DNA of 64,000 nt from Schleiferia thermophila. GTDB lineage: Bacteria > Bacteroidota > Bacteroidia > Flavobacteriales > Schleiferiaceae. Below the pieces are notes generated by a model. That model had not been told where the DNA came from. It saw nothing but the letters and a program-made list of their open reading frames with translations, and made no database searches. Positions 1-8,112 of the stretch are shown piece after piece (within the stretch, counting starts at the first letter, position 1; each line of letters starts with the position of its first letter). The DNA lies in NCBI RefSeq assembly GCF_003337435.1, contig NZ_QPJS01000001.1, positions 326,513 to 390,512 of the forward strand, in the 5' to 3' direction. A program made the position numbers and the translations under genes.

Positions 1-2
1 TG

Positions 3-194
3 CTAAAACACGGAAATTTCTTTACCGTCTATGCCAATCTAATCAATGTACTGGTAAAGAGCGGGGACAAGATAAAAAACAGGCAAGAGCTGGGTACGGT
101 GTTTACCGACTTTAAAGAAGGAAAGACGATTTTACACTTTGAAGTCTGGGAGGAGTCAAGACACATGGACCCCATGCTGTGGCTTCAGAAGTAG
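3..194 (+). CDS. M23 peptidase / EnvC-like murein hydrolase activator, C-terminal end only
   Basis: Only the last 63 codons lie in the window; the gene is cut at the left edge. The reading frame beginning at base 3 resembles the end of a LytM (M23) domain: LKHGNFFTVYANL, a VKSGDKI turn, then TILHFEVW and DPMLWLQK before the TAG stop. In active M23 enzymes the last metal ligands form H-x-H; here the first His is replaced (ILHFE). That fits the degenerate EnvC-type activators that switch on amidases during cell separation. A neighbouring ftsK agrees with a division or envelope role. The domain call is good; whether it is catalytic cannot be judged from this fragment. Confidence 0.75.
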   Translation, partial: LKHGNFFTVYANLINVLVKSGDKIKNRQELGTVFTDFKEGKTILHFEVWEESRHMDPMLWLQK

Positions 195-227
195 CAAGAG
201 TTTAAGAGAACCTTGGTTTTGAAATCA

Positions 228-235
228 TACATTTG
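228..235 (+). promoter_or_regulatory. Candidate -7 element upstream of ftsK
   Basis: TACATTTG matches the Bacteroidota -7 consensus TAnnTTTG and lies 21 bases before the ftsK ATG. No TTG occurs at the expected distance upstream, so only half of the promoter is supported. Confidence 0.35.
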
Positions 236-256
236 CACTTTCCGTAAAAATCCCTG

Positions 257-2722
257 ATGCCGCCAAAAAAGGCCACAAAATCAACCAAAAACAGCCAGAA
301 CTCTAGAGCAGCCTTCCACTTCAGCGACTTGCTGAGCAAGCCCGCCTATAAGCTGTTTGCAGGCTTTTTTCTGTTGTTTTCGGCACTCTTCATTGCGGGG
401 TCTTTGGTAAGCTATTTCATCTATTGGAAGAGCGATATGAGCGCCTTCGACCAAACCTTCTGGCAATTAATTTCCAATAGAGATTTCACGGTTCGAAACC
501 TCTGGGGCAAGCTTGGAGCAGCACTGGCACACTCCATGGTATACCGCTCTGCAGGTGTGGCTGCTTTCGCTTGGGTATATGTGTTGTTTCAAATGGGCTC
601 GCGCTTGGCGCTCAATCTGGGATTCCGCGGATTTTCCACTGTGCTGATCAGGTTCTTGTTTATCATCATCTGGCTGCCAACCTTTCTGGGACTTGTTTTA
701 CCCGATTCGCTTGCTCTTTTGGCAGGAGCCAATGGATATTTTCTCGCCGGGTGGCTGGTGAGTTCCGCCGGACCGGCAGGAGCGTATACCGTATTATTTT
801 TTGCTTTGCTGACCTACTTAGCAGCCTCTTTTGAATGGACACCCGAAAAAGTAGCATCGTGGCTCGCTGCCCTCCGCTCTGCATTCAAATCAAAGAAACA
901 AAAAAAATCAACACCAGCCGGAGAAGCCCTTGAAAGTTTTGACTACACAAATGAAACCTGGCAATTCAAAAACCATTCGACCCCAACCAATAGTGACAAC
1001 ACCTCAGATAGCCAGCTTATCCCTGAACGAGAATCTCCCAACACTGATGAAAAGGAAGATGATTCCTTCACAGTGGAAATAAAACAAGATGAACAACCTC
1101 CTTCCGATGTCGGAAAGAATAGACCGATTGATGAAATCGAAGTTAAAGAGGAATCTCCCCTCGACGACGACACAGCCAATCGCCTGATCAAAAAATATGG
1201 CGAGTACGACCCCACCCTGGAACTTTCTTCTTACAAATCACCCACACTCGAACTGCTGGTTGACTACGGCAGCAGGCAAATCACCGTGGAAAGAGCCGAG
1301 CTGGAGTCCAATAAGGACAAAATCGTAGAAACCCTCCAGCAGTACAGCATTGAAATATCAAAAATTAAGGCCACTGTAGGTCCTACGGTTACCTTGTATG
1401 AGATAGTGCCGGCTCCTGGAATCAGGATTTCTAAAATAAAAAATCTGGAGGACGACATCGCTCTTAGCCTGGCAGCCATGGGTATACGCATTATTGCCCC
1501 TATACCCGGAAAGGGTACCATTGGAATTGAAGTGCCCAATGCCCACCCTCAGATCGTACCAATGCGCACCTTATTGGTCAGCGAAAAATTTCAAAACACC
1601 GAAATGGAACTTCCACTGGTCCTCGGAAAAACCATCAGCAACGAAACCTTTGTGGCAGACTTGACCAAAATGCCACACCTGCTTATGGCTGGCGCCACAG
1701 GACAGGGAAAATCCGTCGGTATCAATACCATCATCACATCCATCCTCTATAAGAAGCACCCTTCTCAGGTAAAATTTGTACTCGTTGACCCTAAAAAAGT
1801 AGAACTCAATCTCTACAACAAAATCGAAAGACACTATCTTGCTCGCCTTCCCAACAGCGAGGAAAGCATCATCACCGACACAAAGAAAGTCGTTTACACG
1901 CTCAATTCTTTGACCATAGAAATGGACAATCGGTATGAATTACTCAAAGCAGCCAATGTCCGCAACCTAAAGGAATACAACACCAAGTTCATTCAGCGTA
2001 GACTCAATCCCGAGGAAGGACACAGGTACCTTCCCTATATCGTACTTGTGATAGATGAGTTTGCCGATCTGATTATGACCGCCGGAAAAGAGATAGAAAC
2101 GCCCATAGCCCGACTCGCTCAACTGGCACGTGCCATAGGCATTCACCTGATTATTGCCACCCAAAGACCATCGGTCAACGTGATCACAGGCGTGATCAAA
2201 GCCAACTTTCCGGCAAGAATTGCCTTCCGGGTATCCAGCAAAATCGACAGCCGAACAATTCTCGACACTGGAGGTGCCGAACAACTGATAGGACGAGGCG
2301 ATATGCTGCTTTCTACGGGCAATGATTTAATTCGCCTTCAATGTGCATTCATCGATACTCCTGAGGTAGAAAATATCGTTGACTTTATCGGTTCTCAACG
2401 AGGCTATCCCTCTGCCTACTTACTGCCCGAATACGTAGGCGATGATGAAGAACCCGGCATACTTGATGTAGACCTGAGCAAGCGCGACAGCAAATTTGAC
2501 GATGCAGCCCGTCTGGTAGTTGCTACTCAACAGGGAAGTGCCAGCCTCATTCAGCGAAAGTTGGGATTGGGATTTGCCAGGGCAGGCCGGCTTATTGACC
2601 AGCTGGAGGCTGCAGGTATCATTGGGCCTTTTGAAGGAAGCAAAGCCCGCCAGGTGCTGGTTAAAGACGAAGCTGAGCTGGAACACATTTTGAAAAACCT
2701 CAAAGAAAAATTCGCCAAATAA
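257..2722 (+). CDS. ftsK: DNA translocase FtsK/SpoIIIE family
   Basis: This is the hexameric, ATP-driven DNA pump that clears chromosome ends from the closing septum and supports XerCD dimer resolution. The 821-residue product has hydrophobic membrane segments in about residues 30-190, then an acidic, low-complexity linker (about 210-310), the alpha/beta motor with Walker A GATGQGKS at residues 479-486 and a Walker B-like LVIDEFADL, and a C-terminal winged-helix gamma domain (about 745-810) that would read KOPS-like sites. The ATG at 257 precedes the first membrane segment at the usual distance. Its TAA overlaps the next ATG by one base (TAATG), so ftsK and the LolA-like gene are probably translationally coupled. 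Family assignment is secure. Confidence 0.96.
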   Translation: MPPKKATKSTKNSQNSRAAFHFSDLLSKPAYKLFAGFFLLFSALFIAGSLVSYFIYWKSDMSAFDQTFWQLISNRDFTVRNLWGKLGAALAHSMVYRSAGVAAFAWVYVLFQMGSRLALNLGFRGFSTVLIRFLFIIIWLPTFLGLVLPDSLALLAGANGYFLAGWLVSSAGPAGAYTVLFFALLTYLAASFEWTPEKVASWLAALRSAFKSKKQKKSTPAGEALESFDYTNETWQFKNHSTPTNSDNTSDSQLIPERESPNTDEKEDDSFTVEIKQDEQPPSDVGKNRPIDEIEVKEESPLDDDTANRLIKKYGEYDPTLELSSYKSPTLELLVDYGSRQITVERAELESNKDKIVETLQQYSIEISKIKATVGPTVTLYEIVPAPGIRISKIKNLEDDIALSLAAMGIRIIAPIPGKGTIGIEVPNAHPQIVPMRTLLVSEKFQNTEMELPLVLGKTISNETFVADLTKMPHLLMAGATGQGKSVGINTIITSILYKKHPSQVKFVLVDPKKVELNLYNKIERHYLARLPNSEESIITDTKKVVYTLNSLTIEMDNRYELLKAANVRNLKEYNTKFIQRRLNPEEGHRYLPYIVLVIDEFADLIMTAGKEIETPIARLAQLARAIGIHLIIATQRPSVNVITGVIKANFPARIAFRVSSKIDSRTILDTGGAEQLIGRGDMLLSTGNDLIRLQCAFIDTPEVENIVDFIGSQRGYPSAYLLPEYVGDDEEPGILDVDLSKRDSKFDDAARLVVATQQGSASLIQRKLGLGFARAGRLIDQLEAAGIIGPFEGSKARQVLVKDEAELEHILKNLKEKFAK

Positions 2723-3357
2723 TGCATAAAATTTCCTTTTTCCCGATGCTCTTCACAGCAGTACTACTTACTGCACACGGACAGACCACTCACAAAGAAG
2801 CAAAAGCACTGCTGAACGTCGCTGTGGAAAAGCTTCAATCCGGAAAATTGTACACCATAGAATTTGAATACCAGTTCGAAAATCCAAAAGCCACTCCTCC
2901 TGTGACACAGACCGAGAAAGGGAAACTCATGCTCAAAGGAAACAAATATCACCTTTTTTTCATGGATATGGAGCAAATTTATGACGGCACGAAAGCATAT
3001 AATATCCTGCCCGACGATAAGGAAATTCAGGTAATGGAACCCGATGAAAACGACATTCTAAGTCCTTCAGCCATCTTAAACCAATACCGCGAAGGGCATA
3101 CCTACTACCTCGGTGGTAAAGTAAAAATCAACAACATCACACATGAAGTAGTGGTCATAAAACCCAAAGCCAGTGCCGAGGTTGACTATATAGAAGTGGT
3201 AATCAACCCCAAAAACCATCAGCTCCAAAGTATGACTCAGCGAGGCAGAGACGGAACCACAACTACATTTAAGATTTTGAGAATTGCTGAAAATACAGCA
3301 GGAGGTACCATTACTTTTACAAAAGACAAGTACAAAGGCTATAAAATCATACAATAG
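2722..3357 (+). CDS. LolA-like outer-membrane lipoprotein carrier
   Basis: The 211-residue protein has a cleavable signal peptide (about residues 1-20, ending near AHG-Q). It is followed by a region like the LolA/LolB half-barrel: repeated beta strands such as YTIEFEYQFENP, GKLMLKGNKYHLFF and QIYDGTKAYNILPDDKEIQV. LolA ferries lipoproteins through the periplasm to the outer membrane. In Bacteroidota a LolA-like gene commonly follows ftsK, which supports the call. Sequence identity to proteobacterial LolA is evidently low, so the exact substrate is inferred. It starts on the ATG that overlaps the ftsK stop and is followed after 11 bases by the LptF/G gene, suggesting an envelope-biogenesis operon. 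Confidence 0.75.
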   Translation: MHKISFFPMLFTAVLLTAHGQTTHKEAKALLNVAVEKLQSGKLYTIEFEYQFENPKATPPVTQTEKGKLMLKGNKYHLFFMDMEQIYDGTKAYNILPDDKEIQVMEPDENDILSPSAILNQYREGHTYYLGGKVKINNITHEVVVIKPKASAEVDYIEVVINPKNHQLQSMTQRGRDGTTTTFKILRIAENTAGGTITFTKDKYKGYKIIQ

Positions 3358-3368
3358 TACAGGCCGAA

Positions 3369-4865
3369 GTGAAAATCCTTGACCGGTACATTCTAAAACT
3401 TTTTCTCCGCCCTTTTGCCATTGTATTTGTGGTAATGGTGCTCTTTCTGCTGATGCAGTGGGTATGGAAGTACATCGACGACCTGGTGGGCAAGGGAGTG
3501 GAATGGTACTACATTGCTGAGCTTCTTCTGTATTTTGCCGCGCAAATGGTACCTCAGGCCATTCCTCTGAGTGTATTGCTGGCTTCGCTGATGGTCTTTG
3601 GAGACTTGGGAGAACATATGGAGCTGGCGGCTTTAAAATCAGCCGGAATATCCCTGTACCGTATGATGTTTCCACTCTTTTGGGCTGTGACCGCGATTGC
3701 TGTGATCTCATTTCTCTTCAACAACTATGTAATACCCGTCACCAATCTAAAAGGGGAAACACTGCTGCGCAACATCGCCAGCAAAAAACCAGCCCTCAAC
3801 ATCAAACCAGGAGTCTTCTATGCCGGCATCGATGGATTCAACATCAAAGTAGGCGAAAAGTACGGAGAAGACAAAAGCAAATTGAAAAACATCATCATTT
3901 ACGATCACACCGATCGCCTCGGTAATATCAAAGTGATCAGTGCTGCCAATGGAGAAATGCGCGTGACTCCAGATAAACAATTCTTAGAAATCACTCTCTA
4001 CAATGGCTATTCATACGAGGAAATTCAGGCACGGAAGAGGAGTGAGCTAGAGCGAAGACCCTTCGCCAGGTCCTCGTTTGACAAGTCAATCCTTCGGCTC
4101 GACTTATCATCATTTGAGTCAGGAGACCTCAAAAGACAAACCGGAAAAGACTTTTCGATGCTTACCATCAATCAGCTCACAGTGGCAGCAGATTCCATAC
4201 GAAAAGTTTTTGACAAGAGAATCAACGAGCTCAACGGAGCTATGCTTGAGCGCATTACAACACACAATGAAAATGCAGTCATTGCTGCACAAATGGGCTT
4301 TACCACTGACTATGAAAACTCACCTCAGGACACTGCTGCATTGATTCCTGAGGATATGCTGCATGGACTCAACTCCGAGCAGCGGTCAGTGGTGCTCGAA
4401 AATGCGCTCCGACTGGCGCGCAGTCACAAATCCTATTTTGATCAGGCACGATTGGAGTTCCATTGGTGGCGCAAGGTGATAGCCCGCTATCACATCGAAA
4501 AGCACAAAAAATTAGCTTTGGCCTATCTGGCTTTTATTATGTTTTTTACCGGAACTGCTCTCGGCGCTATAATTCGTAAAGGAGGATTAGGTATGCCGGT
4601 GGTCATTAGTGTGTGTACTTTTATTGTATATCATGTCACTAGTTTTACTATTGAAAAACTTGGAAGGGAGATCGTACTTGAACCATGGTTTTCCATTTGG
4701 CTTCCGTCACTGATTTTTACACCTCTTGCCGTATTTTTGGTCTATAAATCGGCCACAGATTCCGCCATTATGCAATGGGAAACCTGGCAAAAGCTGATTA
4801 AACCACTACAATACCTGAAAAAAATAAATATAAAGTACCATGAGAGTCCTGCTGCTGACCAATAA
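3369..4865 (+). CDS. LptF/LptG (YjgP/YjgQ) family permease
   Basis: This is the inner-membrane component of the LPS-extracting ABC machine, which lifts LPS into the LptC-A-D bridge. The 498-residue protein has the family layout: KILDRYILKLFLRPF at the N-terminus, three membrane helices within about residues 10-125, a large periplasmic beta domain (about 130-370), and three C-terminal helices (about 378-465). The KKLALAYLAFIMFFTGTALG stretch and the following GGLGMPVVIS turn are typical. The start is GTG at 3369, eleven bases after the previous stop; no better ATG is present. LptF and LptG cannot be told apart here. Its 3' end overlaps the glycosyltransferase start by 26 bases. Confidence 0.88.
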   Translation: MKILDRYILKLFLRPFAIVFVVMVLFLLMQWVWKYIDDLVGKGVEWYYIAELLLYFAAQMVPQAIPLSVLLASLMVFGDLGEHMELAALKSAGISLYRMMFPLFWAVTAIAVISFLFNNYVIPVTNLKGETLLRNIASKKPALNIKPGVFYAGIDGFNIKVGEKYGEDKSKLKNIIIYDHTDRLGNIKVISAANGEMRVTPDKQFLEITLYNGYSYEEIQARKRSELERRPFARSSFDKSILRLDLSSFESGDLKRQTGKDFSMLTINQLTVAADSIRKVFDKRINELNGAMLERITTHNENAVIAAQMGFTTDYENSPQDTAALIPEDMLHGLNSEQRSVVLENALRLARSHKSYFDQARLEFHWWRKVIARYHIEKHKKLALAYLAFIMFFTGTALGAIIRKGGLGMPVVISVCTFIVYHVTSFTIEKLGREIVLEPWFSIWLPSLIFTPLAVFLVYKSATDSAIMQWETWQKLIKPLQYLKKINIKYHESPAADQ

Positions 4866-6060
4866 ATATCCCTATCCCGGCAGAGACGGGAGCAGCATAG
4901 CGATTCTCAATATGATCCGCGGTCTGCTGTCGCAAGACATGGAGGTACATCTCTTTGCGCTGAATGCCAGTCGGGTTTATGTACACCCCACCCAGTTTAG
5001 TTTCGATGAACCAGGGGAGCTCTACATCAAATCCATGCGCGTCAATACCGATTTTACTTTATGGGGTGTCCTTAAGAGCTTGTTTACTCGCCAGTCGTAT
5101 CACGTCAGCCGGTTTTACAACAGGAAATTTGAAGATCGTCTTATTCAGATCCTAAAAGACTATCGGTTCGATGTGGTTCAGCTCGAGGGAGTTTTCATGG
5201 GGGTCTATCTACCTGCAATCCGTAAGTACTCTCCAAAAAGTATTGTGAGTCTCAGAGCGCACAACGTAGAATATAAAATTTGGAACAGATGGTTGGAACA
5301 CAACAAAGGGATAAAACACTATTATGTAAAACTGCAGGCCCACCGATTGCAAAAATTTGAAGAATCCATCTGCAGACAGGTAGACTGTATCTTGCCGATT
5401 TCCGATGTTGACAGCCGTGATTTCACATTGATGACCAAAGAACCTAAAAAAGTCTATACCATTTACTTTGGCCTGAAGCCTGGCTCCATGCGGCAGTTTT
5501 CAAATTTCAAATACGGAAAGAAAAAAATCGTTTACCTGGCCTCCTTTGATTGGTTGCCCAACCGACAAGGGTTAGATTGGTTTTTGAAAGAAGTGTGGCC
5601 ATTGGTTAAAGCACTAGTGTCCGATGCTGAATTCCATGTAGCCGGGCGTGGTTTACCACCCAGATACCTTCATTACAGAGGAGAACGGCTTAAATTTTAC
5701 GGAGAAATAAATTCGCCAATGGAGTTTTTGTTGGGTGGCAAAATTACCGTCATACCCTTGCTTAGTGGCAGTGGTGTTCGAATTAAACTGCTTGAAGCAC
5801 TGGCCTTAGGCATTCCGGTCATCTCTACCGGCATAGGGGCAGAAGGGGTGAATGTGGTCAACGGTGAGCATCTGCTTATTGCCGATAATCCACGCGAATT
5901 TGCACACGCCATTGCCTTGCTGCTCGATGATGAAGAGCTGCGCATAACGCTCAGCTATAATGCCCGAAAACTCATCGAAAGTCAATACAATCTCGACAGT
6001 ATATCCCTGTCATTGGTCAATTTTTACAGGCAGGTTTCCGAAAACCGAATTGCTTACTGA
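4840..6060 (+). CDS. Glycosyltransferase family 4
   Basis: This 406-residue GT-B fold protein begins MRVLLLTNKYPYPGRDGSS, the usual N-terminal Rossmann start with the glycine-rich acceptor loop. The C-terminal donor-binding half contains FYGEINSP, then GSGVRIKLLEALALGIPVIS at about residues 308-328, which holds the E-x7-E-like nucleotide-sugar signature, and a GAEGVNVVNGEHLLI segment. There is no signal peptide, so it should act at the cytoplasmic face on a lipid-linked or surface glycan. The gene overlaps the end of the LptF/G permease by 26 bases in another frame, consistent with coupled translation in an envelope operon. Donor and acceptor sugars cannot be predicted. Confidence 0.88.
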   Translation: MRVLLLTNKYPYPGRDGSSIAILNMIRGLLSQDMEVHLFALNASRVYVHPTQFSFDEPGELYIKSMRVNTDFTLWGVLKSLFTRQSYHVSRFYNRKFEDRLIQILKDYRFDVVQLEGVFMGVYLPAIRKYSPKSIVSLRAHNVEYKIWNRWLEHNKGIKHYYVKLQAHRLQKFEESICRQVDCILPISDVDSRDFTLMTKEPKKVYTIYFGLKPGSMRQFSNFKYGKKKIVYLASFDWLPNRQGLDWFLKEVWPLVKALVSDAEFHVAGRGLPPRYLHYRGERLKFYGEINSPMEFLLGGKITVIPLLSGSGVRIKLLEALALGIPVISTGIGAEGVNVVNGEHLLIADNPREFAHAIALLLDDEELRITLSYNARKLIESQYNLDSISLSLVNFYRQVSENRIAY

Positions 6061-6061
6061 A

Positions 6062-7927
6062 TTGAAAAAAAAGTTTCAGACCTCAAAAGAGGTTGCAATG
6101 GCATTTTGTGCTGTTTTTTCAGGACTTTCACTTCAAGCCCAATTTCAATGGCCCGAGCCAATTCCTTCGGTAGCCTTTCAATACCGAACCCTTCAATCGG
6201 ATTTTAAAATGCTGGATACGGCCTTTAGGCCGGAGCTTTACGGTGGATTTGCATTCGACGAGTCCACCTCTCGACTCAGATTGGAGGCAGGAAACCTGGG
6301 TGCACCCGTTTTTGAGCCCATTTACAATCCGATGTACCATGCGTATCTGCACTGGGGCAATTACCCTTTTTATCACAACAGAGTAAGGCAAGAGCAGGTG
6401 CTTTTTTTCAAAGTCACTGCACCGCTTACCGAAGCCAGATATCTGCAAGGATATAATCGCGGGCAACTTTTTCGCATTTTTCACACACAAAACATACACT
6501 CCCGCTGGAACTTTAATCTGCATTGGCAAAGGTTAAATTCCGAAGGCTTCTATCCTCATATGAATACTGAAAGGTCCAATTTTACTATTTCGACCGATTA
6601 TTGTTCTCCTGATAAAAGATATGTCTTCACCGGTTATTATACATATCAGCGTCAGCTGTCAAATGAAAATGGCGGTTTGCGTTTTGATACGGTCTTTACT
6701 CAAAACACAAGGCGCGATCGACCACTTGTACCAGTGAAGTTCAGAGAAGGCAGGAGTGTGTCTTCCATTCAGGAAGCCTACTTTCAGCATCGGTACAGTC
6801 TGATTTCTGCCATTTCAGATTCTGACGAAACCGGTCGTAAATATTCTTCTGTTACAGGTATAGGTCATCGCATGTACTACTCTGGTGAAAAATACCAGTA
6901 CATAAAATCTCACCGACCAGATGATACTTTGTATTTCAGAGATTTTTACTACAGTTTTGAAAAGACCGATGACAGTACTGCGTTTATTTTCTTTAGAAAT
7001 GAGGCATTCCTCTTCGCTGAATTGAGCAAAAACGCTTATGCTGAAGCAGGTGCCGGATTTCAGCACAGTTTACACGGAGGCCGATTTCACAGCCGGTATT
7101 TCTCACAATTCCGATTGTATGGCGACGTAAGCTGGAAGCTGAATAGATTGCTTCTGACTGCCGGAATAAGCCACCATCCCGTGGGTGAAGCTTCTGGAAC
7201 ATCTTCGCTACAGGCTGCTGCCAGCATTTTTTGGTTTAAGCACTACAGTGCCAAAGCATATATAAAAAACTCCGTGGAAGCGCCCCACACATTCTTCGTT
7301 CTTCACCTCTCCAATCTCACTGCTTGGAATCGCACATTCAGCTACATCAGATACCGCGAAATGGGAGGAACTGTGGAATTGCCAATAGTAGGCACCTTGG
7401 AAGCAAAAGCATGGATCAATCAAGGGTTGTTATTTATAGGCGACGACTTGAGACCTGTACAACATCAGGGACCTATCTCGATAGCCCAATTTCAGTGGAG
7501 AACAGAATACAGACCTGCCAAATTCCTGACTTACAGACATAGGATAACCAATCAACAAATCTCAGACCGCGAAGTGCTCAGGCTTCCACAGTGGGCTGCT
7601 GAGGCTGACGTATTCGCTAAATTCTCTCTTTTCAGGGGCAATCTCAGCGTCATCGCCGGAGTAGGCGGAATGTACGTAAGCCGGTTTAAGGCAATGGGTT
7701 ATACACCTGTGCTCGGAACTTTTTATCTGGCCAATTCCGGCCTGATTGGCAATACATTTATCGCAGATGCATTCATGCATTTTCAAATTAAAAACGCTGT
7801 CATCACCGTAAGATACGAAAATGCCACCGCCGGCTGGCTTACACCTTTTAATTACTTTGCAGCAGCCGGTTATCCTGTAGCAGATCCCTTCCTGAGAGTT
7901 GGAATTTTGTGGAGATTTTTCAATTAA
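6062..7927 (+). CDS. Putative outer-membrane porin (Porin_10-like)
   Basis: The mature protein is rich in aromatic, alternating beta-strand segments and looks like an outer-membrane barrel. The region around residues 55-130 (GNLGAPVFEPIYNP, HNRVRQEQVLFFKVTAPLTE, GYNRGQLFRIFHTQNI) resembles the 'putative porin' family common in Bacteroidota, and the chain ends in an aromatic-rich strand (VGILWRFFN). The open frame extends back into the glycosyltransferase gene. I place the start at TTG 6062, which gives LKKKFQTSK followed by a hydrophobic signal core ending SLQAQ; ATG 6098 is the alternative. It directly follows the glycosyltransferase stop. Substrate unknown. Confidence 0.72.
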   Translation: MKKKFQTSKEVAMAFCAVFSGLSLQAQFQWPEPIPSVAFQYRTLQSDFKMLDTAFRPELYGGFAFDESTSRLRLEAGNLGAPVFEPIYNPMYHAYLHWGNYPFYHNRVRQEQVLFFKVTAPLTEARYLQGYNRGQLFRIFHTQNIHSRWNFNLHWQRLNSEGFYPHMNTERSNFTISTDYCSPDKRYVFTGYYTYQRQLSNENGGLRFDTVFTQNTRRDRPLVPVKFREGRSVSSIQEAYFQHRYSLISAISDSDETGRKYSSVTGIGHRMYYSGEKYQYIKSHRPDDTLYFRDFYYSFEKTDDSTAFIFFRNEAFLFAELSKNAYAEAGAGFQHSLHGGRFHSRYFSQFRLYGDVSWKLNRLLLTAGISHHPVGEASGTSSLQAAASIFWFKHYSAKAYIKNSVEAPHTFFVLHLSNLTAWNRTFSYIRYREMGGTVELPIVGTLEAKAWINQGLLFIGDDLRPVQHQGPISIAQFQWRTEYRPAKFLTYRHRITNQQISDREVLRLPQWAAEADVFAKFSLFRGNLSVIAGVGGMYVSRFKAMGYTPVLGTFYLANSGLIGNTFIADAFMHFQIKNAVITVRYENATAGWLTPFNYFAAAGYPVADPFLRVGILWRFFN

Positions 7928-8072
7928 ATCCTTTTACTGGATTTTTTTAATACTCGGGAAGTGTAGAGTTCCTTTCAAGCTATCAAAATCAATTTGAAAA
8001 TTTTATATTCAAATTATCAAAAATCCTAAATATTTTACCGAAAATTGTAAAGTTCTAAAGTAGCTTAAGGTC

Positions 8073-8080
8073 TATCTTTG
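8073..8080 (+). promoter_or_regulatory. Candidate -7 element for the 8.1 kb surface cluster
   Basis: TATCTTTG matches TAnnTTTG, 32 bases before ATG 8113, in a 170-base AT-rich spacer. The nearest upstream TTG (8045-8047) is 25 bases away, slightly beyond the usual spacing, so support is partial. Confidence 0.35.
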
Positions 8081-8112
8081 TTTACCTTTACCAGCTAAAA
8101 GTGGATAAAGAA

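Noticed and set aside
281-2686. Several minus-strand open frames under ftsK
   Set aside because: They are antisense shadows of a clearly conserved gene, with no family features of their own.
5960-6061. ATG 5960 as start of the porin-like gene
   Set aside because: It lies inside the glycosyltransferase gene and would put 34 non-signal residues before the signal peptide.
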